Source: Planctomycetota bacterium
GTDB taxonomy: Bacteria > Planctomycetota > Planctomycetia > Planctomycetales > Planctomycetaceae
Reading direction: 5' to 3'
Length of the DNA: 12,487 nucleotides
NCBI GenBank assembly: GCA_024278285.1
Contig: JAJRTM010000139.1
Span: 1-12,487 of the forward strand
Position 1 is the stretch's first letter, and every line of letters starts with the position of its first letter. Positions 1 through 6,970 of the stretch are shown here, one piece after another. The notes under the pieces are model-generated. The model had not been told where the DNA came from and made no database searches. It saw nothing but the letters and a program-made list of their open reading frames with translations. A program made the position numbers and the translations under genes.

Positions 1-111
1 TTCAAGACTTTTCTATCCATGAACAGTACAATCGCACGGTTTCATACAATCGTTATACTTCGCTGGAACTACTTAACTTAACACTCAATTGTTTTTCACA
101 CAGACTTGACC

Positions 112-1152
112 ATGTCTTTGAACCTGAATCAAATTCAATCTCATAAACTTCCTCGCCTGGCAATAACGATGGGCGACCCTGCAGGAATTGGCCCGGAACT
201 TTGCCTGAAGTATCTGGAGCATTCTCAATCAGAACGATGTTGCATTCCACTGATTTTTGGAGACGCAAGTCTCTTGAAGCGAGTTGCCAAACATCTTGGC
301 AGGGAGATTGAAGCACCTGTTATTAGATGGGAGAAATATATTGAAGCCCCTGAGTCAATAATTCAGGCAACGCTCATTGATATGCAAAGCCTGGAAGAAA
401 ATATTGTCCAACCGGGCAAGATCGATGCTCAACATGGGCAAGCTGCTTATCTTTACATTCAGCGGGCAATTGAACAGGCGATTTGCAACAATGTGGATGC
501 AATCGTCACGAATCCCATTCATAAAGAAGCCCTTAATCTGGCGGGAATCTCTTATCCTGGTCATACAGAAATTCTGGAAACAATGACCGAATCGGATTCG
601 ATCTGCATGATGTTGACCTCAGAAAAAATCACCTGTTCGCTGGTAACCGCCCATGTCGGTTATGAAGAAGTTCCCAAGCTGTTAAGTACGGAGCGAATCC
701 TTGAAGTGATTCACCTCACCAACGATGCGATGCAGGCAATTCGCGGGCGGTTACCGCGATTAACAGTATGCGGATTGAATCCTCACGCGGGAGAACATGG
801 CTTGTTTGGAAAGCGGGAAGAAGAGCGAATCATTTTACCAGCTATTGAGCAGGCAAAAAAGCAAGGCATCGATATCACCGGCCCCTTACCAGCCGACACT
901 GCGTTTGTTCCAGCCATACGCGAACGAACCGATGCTTACATTTGCATGTATCATGATCAGGGGTTGATCCCACTCAAAGCGATTTCTTTTGACGATGCAG
1001 TTAACATCACTTTAGGGCTGCCGATCATCCGCACATCGGTCGATCATGGCACCGCGTTTGACATCGCCTGGCAAGGCATCGCGAATGTCAACAGCCTCAT
1101 TCAAGCAGTCAACCTTGCCTGCAAACTTGTCAATCAAAAGTCTATTGAATGA
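112..1152 (+). CDS. pdxA: 4-hydroxythreonine-4-phosphate dehydrogenase PdxA
   Basis: PdxA oxidises 4-phosphohydroxy-L-threonine with NAD(P), giving the 3-amino-2-oxopropyl phosphate used by PdxJ in DXP-dependent pyridoxal phosphate synthesis; it is cytoplasmic and metal dependent. Visible family motifs in order are MGDPAGIGPE near the N-terminus, TNPIHKEAL, GHTE, HVGYEEVP, GLNPHAGE, GPLPADTAF, YHDQGLIPLK and the C-terminal GLPIIRTSVDHGTA. By comparison with E. coli PdxA (H166, H211, H266), the metal ligands are the His of HVGY, of NPHAGE and of YHDQG (residues 181, 225 and 281 counted from the ATG). At 346 residues it has normal family length. The ATG at 112 is preferred; an in-frame TTG lies at 106 and no clear Shine-Dalgarno site precedes either. 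No other pyridoxine gene is nearby. It converges on fabF across a 100-base gap holding a perfect hairpin. Confidence 0.95.
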   Translation: MSLNLNQIQSHKLPRLAITMGDPAGIGPELCLKYLEHSQSERCCIPLIFGDASLLKRVAKHLGREIEAPVIRWEKYIEAPESIIQATLIDMQSLEENIVQPGKIDAQHGQAAYLYIQRAIEQAICNNVDAIVTNPIHKEALNLAGISYPGHTEILETMTESDSICMMLTSEKITCSLVTAHVGYEEVPKLLSTERILEVIHLTNDAMQAIRGRLPRLTVCGLNPHAGEHGLFGKREEERIILPAIEQAKKQGIDITGPLPADTAFVPAIRERTDAYICMYHDQGLIPLKAISFDDAVNITLGLPIIRTSVDHGTAFDIAWQGIANVNSLIQAVNLACKLVNQKSIE

Positions 1153-1154
1153 GC

Positions 1155-1180
1155 GTAGGGTCCGCAATGGCGGACCCTAC
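1155..1180. repeat. REP-like palindrome, family A, fused copy
   Basis: A perfect 11-bp inverted repeat: GTAGGGTCCGC, loop AATG, then GCGGACCCTAC. It starts three bases after the pdxA stop codon, between the convergent pdxA and fabF genes. The same foot (GTAG) and stem (GGTCCGC) recur in the elements at 3287 and 4192, so this looks like a collapsed form with one hairpin carrying GTAG on one side and CTAC on the other. It could stop transcription from either side, but there is no T-run, so a terminator role is only possible. Confidence 0.85.
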
Positions 1181-1252
1181 CAACCAGCTAAATTCCTGAG
1201 AAAACCGAACATCGCTGAATAGCTACGAATTGAGTAAAAAGAGAGGCTGCTC

Positions 1253-2500
1253 TTACCCATCAAAGCGTTTGAGAACCAGACAGGCGTTGTGACCGCCGAA
1301 GCCGAAGCTGTTGGTGAGAATATGATCCAGCTTCATTTGTCGTGCTTCATGCGGGATGTAATCGAGATCGCATGCGGGGTCTGGATTATCAAGGTTGATC
1401 GTTGGCGGTGCAACTTGCTCCTGAAGAGCTTGAGTGCAAACAACAAATTCAACACCACCCGAAGCTCCCAGCAAATGCCCCAGTTGGCTTTTCGTGCTGG
1501 AAAGGGCAAGTTCTTTGGCGTGATTCCCAAAAATTGATTTAACGGCAGTTGTTTCGGCTTTGTCCCCTAACGGAGTGCTAGTGCCGTGGACGTTAATGTA
1601 ATCGATATCGGTTGGATTAATTTTCGCATCTTCCAATGAAAGCTTCATTGCATGGGCAGCCCCGCGTCCTTCGGGATCGGGTGCGGTCATGTGTGTGCCA
1701 TCAGCCGACATTCCGTAACCAACCATCTCGGCTAGAATGTTGGCTCCACGAGCCTGGGCATGTTCCAAAGCTTCCAGAACAACAATGCCTGCCCCTTCAG
1801 AAAGAATGAAGCCATCGCGATCAACATCGAACGGGCGGGAAGCTCGCTCGGGTTCATCGTTTCGCTTTGAAAGAGCATTCATTCGTGAAAAACCGGAAAG
1901 CCCCATCGGGGTTAAACCGGCTTCGCTGCCACCAGAAATCATCACATCGGCTGTTCCATATTGAATGAGCCGAGCTGCATCTCCTAAAGCGTTTGTTGCA
2001 GAAGCGCATGCGGTTGCGATTGCGCTGTTGGGGCCTCTCAGTTTCCAGTAAACCGAGATATTCCCGCTCGCTGCATTGACCATCATTTTAGGGATCAGAA
2101 AAGGCGATACCCGTGATGGACCTTTATTGTAAAGTGCATCGTGCTGGTTTTCGATTTCATTCAGGCCACCAACTCCACTACCGATTATTACGCCATGACG
2201 ATACGGATCGCCCTGGTCTAAATCGATACCAGACTGCTTGATCGCTTTATGAGCAGCGACCAGGCCGAATTGAACAAACCGATCAATCCGTCGGATTTCC
2301 TTCGGATTGATTTCGATATGTTCATCAGGACTAAACGGTACGATCTCGCCTCCAAAGCGAACTTTGAAGTCGGAGCAATCAAACCGTTGTATTGGCCCAA
2401 CACCACTTTTTCCAGCACAAAGACGGTCCCAAAACTCAGCGATTTCACAGCCAAGAGAGGTAACGACTCCGCACCCGGTAACGACAACACGTCGGCGCAT
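1253..2500 (-). CDS. fabF: 3-oxoacyl-[acyl-carrier-protein] synthase II (KAS II)
   Basis: FabF condenses malonyl-ACP with a growing acyl-ACP, the chain-elongation step of type II fatty acid synthesis in the cytoplasm. Counting from the ATG, the nucleophile is Cys165 in TACASATNAL, followed by His305 in NVHGTSTPLGD, Lys337 in STKSQLGH and His342 in GHLLGA; these match E. coli C163, H303, K335 and H340 with a constant offset of two. The thiolase-fold N-terminus (RRRVVVTGCGVVTSLG) and the C-terminal NSFGFGGHN glycine loop are intact. The 415-residue length is normal. The ATG at 2500 is chosen because the N-terminus then fits the family; a TTG directly upstream (2503) is the only longer option. 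The gap to the acpP stop is three bases, so the two genes are surely co-transcribed. Confidence 0.97.
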   Translation of the reverse strand: MRRRVVVTGCGVVTSLGCEIAEFWDRLCAGKSGVGPIQRFDCSDFKVRFGGEIVPFSPDEHIEINPKEIRRIDRFVQFGLVAAHKAIKQSGIDLDQGDPYRHGVIIGSGVGGLNEIENQHDALYNKGPSRVSPFLIPKMMVNAASGNISVYWKLRGPNSAIATACASATNALGDAARLIQYGTADVMISGGSEAGLTPMGLSGFSRMNALSKRNDEPERASRPFDVDRDGFILSEGAGIVVLEALEHAQARGANILAEMVGYGMSADGTHMTAPDPEGRGAAHAMKLSLEDAKINPTDIDYINVHGTSTPLGDKAETTAVKSIFGNHAKELALSSTKSQLGHLLGASGGVEFVVCTQALQEQVAPPTINLDNPDPACDLDYIPHEARQMKLDHILTNSFGFGGHNACLVLKRFDG

Positions 2501-2503
2501 CAA

Positions 2504-2740
2504 TTAGATTTTCTCTTGAATATATTTGACGGCATCGCCGACAGATTTAATTTTTTCGTAATCATCATCCGGAATGGTAATGTCGAATTCTTCTTCGAAT
2601 TCCATTACCAACTCGACCAGGTCGAGCGAATCGGCTTTCAGATCATCGGTGAAGGAACTCGCTAACGAGATCTCTTCTTTCGGGAAGTTCAGCTGTTCGC
2701 TGACAATTGCAATGACTTTTTCCTCAGTTTCCACTCTCAC
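2504..2740 (-). CDS. acpP: Acyl carrier protein
   Basis: This is the small acidic carrier of fatty acid synthesis. The phosphopantetheine arm attaches to the Ser of the [11 protein letters not shown] motif (Ser38 of the 78-residue form). The rest follows the family: a helix I segment [12 protein letters not shown], the acidic [14 protein letters not shown] helix II-III region, and a final helix ending in KYIQEKI. Two in-frame GTG codons compete as start, at 2740 and 2734. A strong GAGGAG lies only three bases before the first, so the second (76 residues, about nine bases from the site) is the better spaced; the longer form is listed to be inclusive. It heads an acpP-fabF transcription unit, a very common gene order, and has a long upstream leader. 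Confidence 0.97.
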   Translation of the reverse strand: MRVETEEKVIAIVSEQLNFPKEEISLASSFTDDLKADSLDLVELVMEFEEEFDITIPDDDYEKIKSVGDAVKYIQEKI

Positions 2741-2750
2741 CTTCTCCTCA
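2735..2750 (-). promoter_or_regulatory. Shine-Dalgarno site of acpP with tandem GTG starts
   Basis: On the minus strand the sequence reads GAGGAG AAG GTG AGA GTG GAA. The ribosome binding site is among the clearest in the window; most genes here have weak sites or none. Its spacing (three bases to the first GTG, nine to the second) favours initiation at the second GTG (2734). Confidence 0.6.
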
Positions 2751-3057
2751 ATCAGGTGTATCTATTTGAAATATAAATTTGAAACGACTTTTCAGGCATT
2801 CCCACTTTATAACACTCCTGTTGTAAAAGATGCAAAACACATCCTTGACACAGAGATGAATAGCAGAAAAGAACCTGCAACGCCACCGCTTGAAGCCGTT
2901 TCCGACATCAATCCGCAACGTTTATCGCTCCAATGCCTGTTGTATATCGCTTTTTGAATTTTGTGTAAACTGTAATTACACCATGAAGTTACTTATTTTC
3001 ACCGGGATACCATAATCCACAAAAAAACAAGGAAAAAGTGGGGCTTCTCTGCGAAAC
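2741..3057. other. Intergenic region upstream of acpP
   Basis: No convincing gene was found in these 317 bases. They hold the acpP Shine-Dalgarno site, the possible promoter near 2806-2835 and a small inverted repeat GTGTAA-N7-TTACAC at 2963-2981 that could be an operator or chance. Reading frames in this stretch are short and lack family features. Confidence 0.5.
2806..2835 (-). promoter_or_regulatory. Possible acpP-fabF promoter
   Basis: On the minus strand TTGCAT (2835-2830) is followed after 18 bases by TATAAA (2811-2806), about 70 bases before the acpP start. The -10 box matches five of six sigma-70 consensus positions but the -35 only three, so this is a suggestion from pattern alone. 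Confidence 0.3.
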
Positions 3058-3225
3058 TTAACCGCTGACACTCTTCCATGTCCACCAGATTACCCCCAAG
3101 CTGGAAATAACAGTATACAGGAAGAAAACAGACAACATCCCACCCAGCAACTTCCCCGCTGAAACATCATCTGCATTTATTGGGTCGTCTGGAGAAACTG
3201 GTGGTTGGGGGCCTAAACCTGACAT
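3058..3225 (-). CDS. Small single-helix membrane protein, 55 residues
   Basis: This is an unrecognised small gene found by translating the gap between the deacetylase gene and acpP. It runs from an ATG (3225) to TAA (3058). The N-terminal half is proline-rich and acidic (MSGLGPQPPVSPDDPINADD). It is followed by one hydrophobic segment of about 23 residues, from LLGGMLSVFFLYTV to GVIWW, and a short tail TWKSVSG. The charge pattern (acidic head, Lys in the tail) and the Trp cluster at the helix end resemble genuine small membrane proteins more than random translation. No strong Shine-Dalgarno site precedes it, which is common in this genome. It lies on the same strand as its neighbours, 317 bases before acpP and 169 bases after the lmbE-like gene. 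The function is unknown; it could be a subunit or regulator of a membrane complex. Spurious coding remains possible. Confidence 0.5.
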   Translation of the reverse strand: MSGLGPQPPVSPDDPINADDVSAGKLLGGMLSVFFLYTVISSLGVIWWTWKSVSG

Positions 3226-3286
3226 GACTGTAATTCTTTCACTTTTTTATAATCTGATATAACGACTCAGTGAATTGTCATCGACC

Positions 3287-3365
3287 GTAGGGTCCGCTAC
3301 CCGCGGACCACGCTGGAGATTCGATACCTCTATTTCATGCGATGGCCCGCAATAACGGACCCTAC
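3287..3365. repeat. REPIN-like element, family A (79 bp)
   Basis: The element has two inverted hairpin units. The left is GTAG followed by stem GGTCCGC, loop TACCC and GCGGACC (3287-3309). The right is GGCCCG, loop CAATAA, CGGACC (one mismatch), then CTAC (3344-3365). The outer ten bases are perfect inverted repeats. The spacer contains CCTCTATTTCATGCGATGG, almost identical to the element at 4192. It lies between the small membrane protein gene and the lmbE-like gene. Confidence 0.85.
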
Positions 3366-3394
3366 GCCAAAGCTGAATGGTTACCTGGAACGAT

Positions 3395-4150
3395 CTATTT
3401 TAACAACTCGCCCAGCACGTTTTCATGCGTGAATGGATGCCCTTTGTGCTGACGGTATCCTTCGCCGTAGTCAACACCGAGCTCTTTTCCGCGGGCTGCA
3501 CTCCAGCGTTTACAACTATCGAGATATTCATCCATATCGTGAATTTGCCTGAGCCATTCCCGCTGAGACGCATGACAAGCGAGCATTTCCAGCTTGAGTT
3601 CCATTTTTTCGGAAATATCGACAATAAACTGAGGCTCGATTGGGTCCCCATAATAGTCGATCCCTTCAATCGGATCGACATAATAAAGAGCAGGAATATG
3701 GTCGAGGTAACCAGCCGGGTCTGTTTGATGAGTTCGATAAAGCGGGACGGTTGCACTGAAACAGGCATCACGAACAATTTGACTGGTCGCTTCGTGATCA
3801 CAATGGTAATCGACCGGCGGGGCAGTAATGACAATCTCTGGACGGGCTTTGCGAATAATTTCGGTCACACGTCGGCGGGCTTCATCGGAATTGAAAATGG
3901 CCAAGTCAGCGAATTCTGCACAGACATATTCTGCCCCTAGCAATTTTGCAGAAGCAGCCGCCTCGTTACGACGAACATTCGCGATCTCTTTTCGGGAAAG
4001 GTCCATGCTCCCCAAATCGCCGGCTGTCATTGTGCAACAGACAATTTCGCAACCACGATCTTTCAAAATTGCCAACGTCCCCGCACATTGAAGTTCGATA
4101 TCATCGGGATGTGCGTGAATTGCCAGTATTCGAGTTGCCTCGCTCGCCAT
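3395..4150 (-). CDS. PIG-L/LmbE family zinc-dependent N-deacetylase
   Basis: Members of this family remove an acetyl group from N-acetylglucosaminyl compounds (bacillithiol and mycothiol precursors, GlcNAc-PI, or small saccharides). The N-terminal AHPDD motif (residues 13-17) supplies the His and two Asp of the zinc site and catalytic base, and DYHCDH (114-119) supplies the third ligand region. MTAGDLGS and the early Rossmann-like strand [11 protein letters not shown] are typical. The length of 251 residues fits BshB1-like enzymes. The ATG at 4150 follows AAGGA by six bases, a good site. The family resemblance is clear, but no bshA, bshC or mshA partner is seen here, so billithiol-type function is unsupported and the substrate is open. 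It is flanked on both sides by family A REPIN-like elements, and queA lies 220 bases upstream on the same strand. Confidence 0.93.
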   Translation of the reverse strand: MASEATRILAIHAHPDDIELQCAGTLAILKDRGCEIVCCTMTAGDLGSMDLSRKEIANVRRNEAAASAKLLGAEYVCAEFADLAIFNSDEARRRVTEIIRKARPEIVITAPPVDYHCDHEATSQIVRDACFSATVPLYRTHQTDPAGYLDHIPALYYVDPIEGIDYYGDPIEPQFIVDISEKMELKLEMLACHASQREWLRQIHDMDEYLDSCKRWSAARGKELGVDYGEGYRQHKGHPFTHENVLGELLK

Positions 4151-4191
4151 GATATTTCCTTTTTTCTTTTGAATGCGTCTTCTAGCAGTCA

Positions 4192-4269
4192 GGCCGTTCC
4201 GCTATTGCGGACCACGCCGTTAGATCGTTGCCTCTATTTCACGCGATGGTACGCAATAGCGGGCCCTAC
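4192..4269. repeat. REPIN-like element, family A, partly degraded
   Basis: This is a second full-length copy of the 3287 element, in the same orientation and alignable over nearly its whole length; both copies share GCGGACCACGC, CCTCTATTTCA, GCGATGG and CGCAATA. The left hairpin is GTTCCGC, loop TATT, GCGGACC; its GTAG foot has decayed to GGCC. The right hairpin is GGTACGC, loop AATA, GCGGGCC, followed by an intact CTAC. It sits between queA and the lmbE-like gene. Confidence 0.82.
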
Positions 4270-4370
4270 ACAATGGCAAATTTATCACCAAATGTTTGAT
4301 AGATCATCTCTAACTCCAACAATCCAATTATTGCTGAAAAATTGCAATCTATTGCCTAATCATTACGATA

Positions 4371-5483
4371 TCATTTTTTTACTGCCAATACCAGCATCGC
4401 ATCGCCGTAGCTGAAGAAGCGGTATTTTTCTTGTATCGCGATTTTGTAGGCGTGCATTACTTTTTCAAAATCGGTAAAGGCGGTCAGTAGAACCAAAAGT
4501 GTTGATTTTGGTAAATGATAGTTGGTAATTAAACCATCAACAATGTGAAACTGAAAACCGGGGCGAATAAACAAATCTGAATCCCCTTGCCATGGCTTGA
4601 GTTTGCCGGTCTCATTCTCATCCCCAAAACGTGTTGCCGATTCGAGTGTTCGCATCGATGTTGTCCCGACTGCAATAATCCGTCCGCCCTGCTCTTTCGA
4701 ATTCTGAATCACCTCGACAGCAGTTGCATCAATCTCACACCATTCCGAGTGCATTTCGTGTTCATCGAGATTACTGACAGAAACCGGGCGAAACGTACCC
4801 AGGCCAACATGCAAGGTGACATAAGCAATCGAAATTTCTGCCTCTTTACATTTCTGAAGTAGCTCTTCTGAAAAATGCAGCCCGGCAGTCGGAGCGGCTG
4901 CGGCTCCGGGAATATGCGCATAAACCGACTGATACCGCTGGGCATCTTCCGGAGTTGCCTCTCCATGCCGGATGTAGGGAGGCAAAGGGACCGAGCCAAT
5001 CTGATCCAGCAACTCCCAGACCGTTTTTTCACCCGAAAGTTCGACAACAGGGCGGACTTTCCAACGCCCCTGCTCCCCTTTTTCGATCAACTCAAGTTGA
5101 ACGCCTGCATTATTATCTGATTGAGTTTGCGGCTCTGGATGCACCGTCACTCTTTCGCCCGGCTGTAACTTACCCCGGGTTTTACTCAAAATCTCCCAGC
5201 TTCTATCAGCCTGCAAACTCAAAAAAAGCCCTTCCCATTTGCCGCCTGTTTGATCCCGTACACCTCGCAGCCGAGCAGGTACAACGCGAGTCTGATTCAA
5301 CACGAGGCAATCGTGAGGACGAAGGTATTCTAAAAGGTCGCAAAACTTTCGATGTTCGATCTCTCCCGTTTCCCGATCCAGCACCATCAATCGTGATTGG
5401 TCACGCTGCTCGGCAGGAGTTTGTGCAATTAAATCTTCAGGAAGTTCGTAATCGTAGGATTCGATCAAATTCAAATCTGGCAT
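4371..5483 (-). CDS. queA: S-adenosylmethionine:tRNA ribosyltransferase-isomerase QueA
   Basis: QueA transfers and isomerises the ribosyl group of S-adenosylmethionine onto 7-aminomethyl-7-deazaguanine at tRNA position 34, making epoxyqueuosine. Family motifs run through the chain: the N-terminal [31 protein letters not shown] (63-72), [12 protein letters not shown] (193-204), THL-like [12 protein letters not shown] (223-234), FIRPGFQF (305-312), [15 protein letters not shown] and the terminal [11 protein letters not shown] (354-364). The length of 370 is slightly above the usual 340-360, with extra residues near 110-150. The ATG at 5483 gives the canonical N-terminus; the Shine-Dalgarno signal is weak. 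No tgt or queG is in view, so the rest of the queuosine pathway must be elsewhere. The gene is divergent from the glycosyltransferase across a 359-base region holding a REPIN-like element. Confidence 0.97.
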   Translation of the reverse strand: MPDLNLIESYDYELPEDLIAQTPAEQRDQSRLMVLDRETGEIEHRKFCDLLEYLRPHDCLVLNQTRVVPARLRGVRDQTGGKWEGLFLSLQADRSWEILSKTRGKLQPGERVTVHPEPQTQSDNNAGVQLELIEKGEQGRWKVRPVVELSGEKTVWELLDQIGSVPLPPYIRHGEATPEDAQRYQSVYAHIPGAAAAPTAGLHFSEELLQKCKEAEISIAYVTLHVGLGTFRPVSVSNLDEHEMHSEWCEIDATAVEVIQNSKEQGGRIIAVGTTSMRTLESATRFGDENETGKLKPWQGDSDLFIRPGFQFHIVDGLITNYHLPKSTLLVLLTAFTDFEKVMHAYKIAIQEKYRFFSYGDAMLVLAVKK

Positions 5484-5842
5484 AGAGAGTTATTACCTGG
5501 TTGTTAGAATTACCTTGTAAGATATAGAATACGATAGACTCGTAGGTCAGGCTTTCCAGCCTGACGGCATCATGCGTCAATCTTTCGCGTTCATCATGTG
5601 AGTTCACTGGTCAAGCAAAAACCCAATTATAATGGAAACCACATTCATCAGGCTGGAAAGCCTGACCTACGGTTTCTTCATCACAGTCTGACACAGAGAC
5701 GGGCATGGTAGTAAGAAAGAGTGCAGATAAGAACTCCCCAGCACCGCTGGTTTGTTGAGATAGCCGTATCCAATAATTGAAACTTGTTGGAAATTTGTGC
5801 AAGACGAAAAGAAAATGACCGTTAGTAATACAAAAAATAAAA
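5484..5842. other. Divergent intergenic region queA / glycosyltransferase
   Basis: These 359 bases contain the family B REPIN-like element and AT-rich flanks. No convincing promoter pair was found. A 14-codon frame (ATG 5815, TGA 5857-5859) overlaps the glycosyltransferase start; its first ten-base context AAAATGACCG is repeated exactly at the real start (5840-5849). Confidence 0.5.
5541..5671. repeat. REPIN-like element, family B, 24-bp perfect inverted repeats
   Basis: The first 24 bases (5541-5564) are the exact reverse complement of the last 24 (5648-5671), separated by 83 bases. Each arm is itself a hairpin. The left is GTAG then GTCAGGCT, loop TTCC, AGCCTGAC. The right is TCAGGCT, loop GGAA, AGCCTGA, followed by CTAC one base later (5667-5670). 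The layout matches family A although the stem sequence is unrelated. No open reading frame of interest lies between the arms, so the element is non-autonomous. It lies in the divergent region between queA and the glycosyltransferase gene and might influence either leader. Confidence 0.85.
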
Positions 5843-6970
5843 ATGACCGAGACTCCTGATTCCCCCGTTCCGATTCTATTTTGCATTACCGAGCTTGATC
5901 CCGGCGGTGCAGAACTTGCGTTGGTGCAGCTTGTGACGCGGCTTGATCGTGAAAGATGGGAGCCATTCGTTATTACATTGGGCAAAGAAACGGAACTGGT
6001 TGATGGGTTACAATCGGCTGATATTCCGGTCACCTGTTTGAACGCAACCAGTTCACGGCAGTTTTCAATTTACCCCCGGCTCGTCAAAGAGTTTCGTCGC
6101 ATCAACCCTGCGATCTTACAAACCTACCTGTTTCATGCGAACATACTGGGGCGAATGGCTGCACGTTCTGCAAGAATTAAACATGTGGTGAGCGGGATTC
6201 GCGTCGCGGAACGGCGTGGGAAATGGTATCACCGCGTCGAACGCTGGACAGACCGATGGGTCAGCAAGCATGTCTGTGTCAGCCGGGCGGTACGAGATTT
6301 CACCATTCAAATGACGCGAATCCCCGCTGAAAAGATGGTCGTCATTCCCAATGGTGTCGATGTGATACGCTTTGCAAACGCATCGCCAATCATCCGGAAA
6401 TCACTGCCTGATTGTGACGACGACACTCTGATCGCCTTGTTCGTGGGCAGGCTTGATCAACAAAAAGGTATTTTTGATTTACTAACGGTTGCAGAAAACT
6501 TGCGAGAACAAATCCCACATTTGAAATGGATGATCGCGGGAGAAGGACCACTCAAAATTGAGATGGAAGCTCGGATTGAAAAAATGAATCTGCGAGGATG
6601 CGTTCATCTACTCGGTAGGCGAAGCGATATTGCTGAGCTGATGAAAACGGCAGACCTGTTCGTTTTCCCTTCACGCTGGGAGGGGATGCCCAATGTCATT
6701 CTGGAAGCAATGGCTGCCCGACTTCCAATCATTTCCTACGATGTAGAAGGAATTGACGAACTGCTTACCGATCATCAATCCGGCTTGGTTATTCCAAATG
6801 GCAATATACCTGAAATATCTAAAGCGATAGCGACATTGGCACAGAACCCCAAACTACGCACCAGTTATGCAGAGAAAGCATTCCAGAAAGTCAGCAGTCA
6901 ATTCCGTTGGGAACAGACTGTTTCGCAATACCAACAGCTTTATGAAAGATTAATTAGCACCAGTTCATGA
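5843..6970 (+). CDS. Glycosyltransferase family 4 (GT-B fold)
   Basis: A retaining, nucleotide-sugar-dependent transferase of the GT4 type, probably acting at the cytoplasmic membrane face in assembly of an exopolysaccharide, capsule or lipid-linked glycan. The N-terminal acceptor domain carries the GGAE loop (residues 21-24) typical of family 4. The C-terminal donor domain begins after the PNGVD linker (169-173) and shows VGRLDQQKG (201-209), AGEGP (232-236), [11 protein letters not shown] (257-267) and the EX7E motif with Glu280 and Glu288 in [14 protein letters not shown]. The length of 375 is normal. The ATG at 5843 has an A-rich leader without a Shine-Dalgarno site. No other polysaccharide gene is adjacent, so acceptor and product are unknown. 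Its TGA abuts the stop of the convergent repeat-protein gene inside TCATGA, so the two genes overlap by six bases. Confidence 0.93.
   Translation: MTETPDSPVPILFCITELDPGGAELALVQLVTRLDRERWEPFVITLGKETELVDGLQSADIPVTCLNATSSRQFSIYPRLVKEFRRINPAILQTYLFHANILGRMAARSARIKHVVSGIRVAERRGKWYHRVERWTDRWVSKHVCVSRAVRDFTIQMTRIPAEKMVVIPNGVDVIRFANASPIIRKSLPDCDDDTLIALFVGRLDQQKGIFDLLTVAENLREQIPHLKWMIAGEGPLKIEMEARIEKMNLRGCVHLLGRRSDIAELMKTADLFVFPSRWEGMPNVILEAMAARLPIISYDVEGIDELLTDHQSGLVIPNGNIPEISKAIATLAQNPKLRTSYAEKAFQKVSSQFRWEQTVSQYQQLYERLISTSS

Noticed and set aside
1289..1537. Plus-strand frames inside fabF and similar long antisense frames in queA, lmbE and the propeller gene
   Set aside because: They mirror strongly conserved genes on the other strand and have no recognisable features of their own.
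2845..2850. TTGACA on the plus strand as a promoter -35 box
   Set aside because: No -10 box at 16-18 bases and no plus-strand gene downstream.
1155..5671. CRISPR array formed by the palindromic repeats
   Set aside because: Copies are hundreds to thousands of bases apart, in inverted pairs, without regular spacers or cas genes.
5611..6033. Minus-strand open frame of 140 codons across the queA/glycosyltransferase gap
   Set aside because: Half of it is antisense to the glycosyltransferase start and the rest runs through the inverted-repeat element; low-complexity Ser/Thr composition and no family resemblance.
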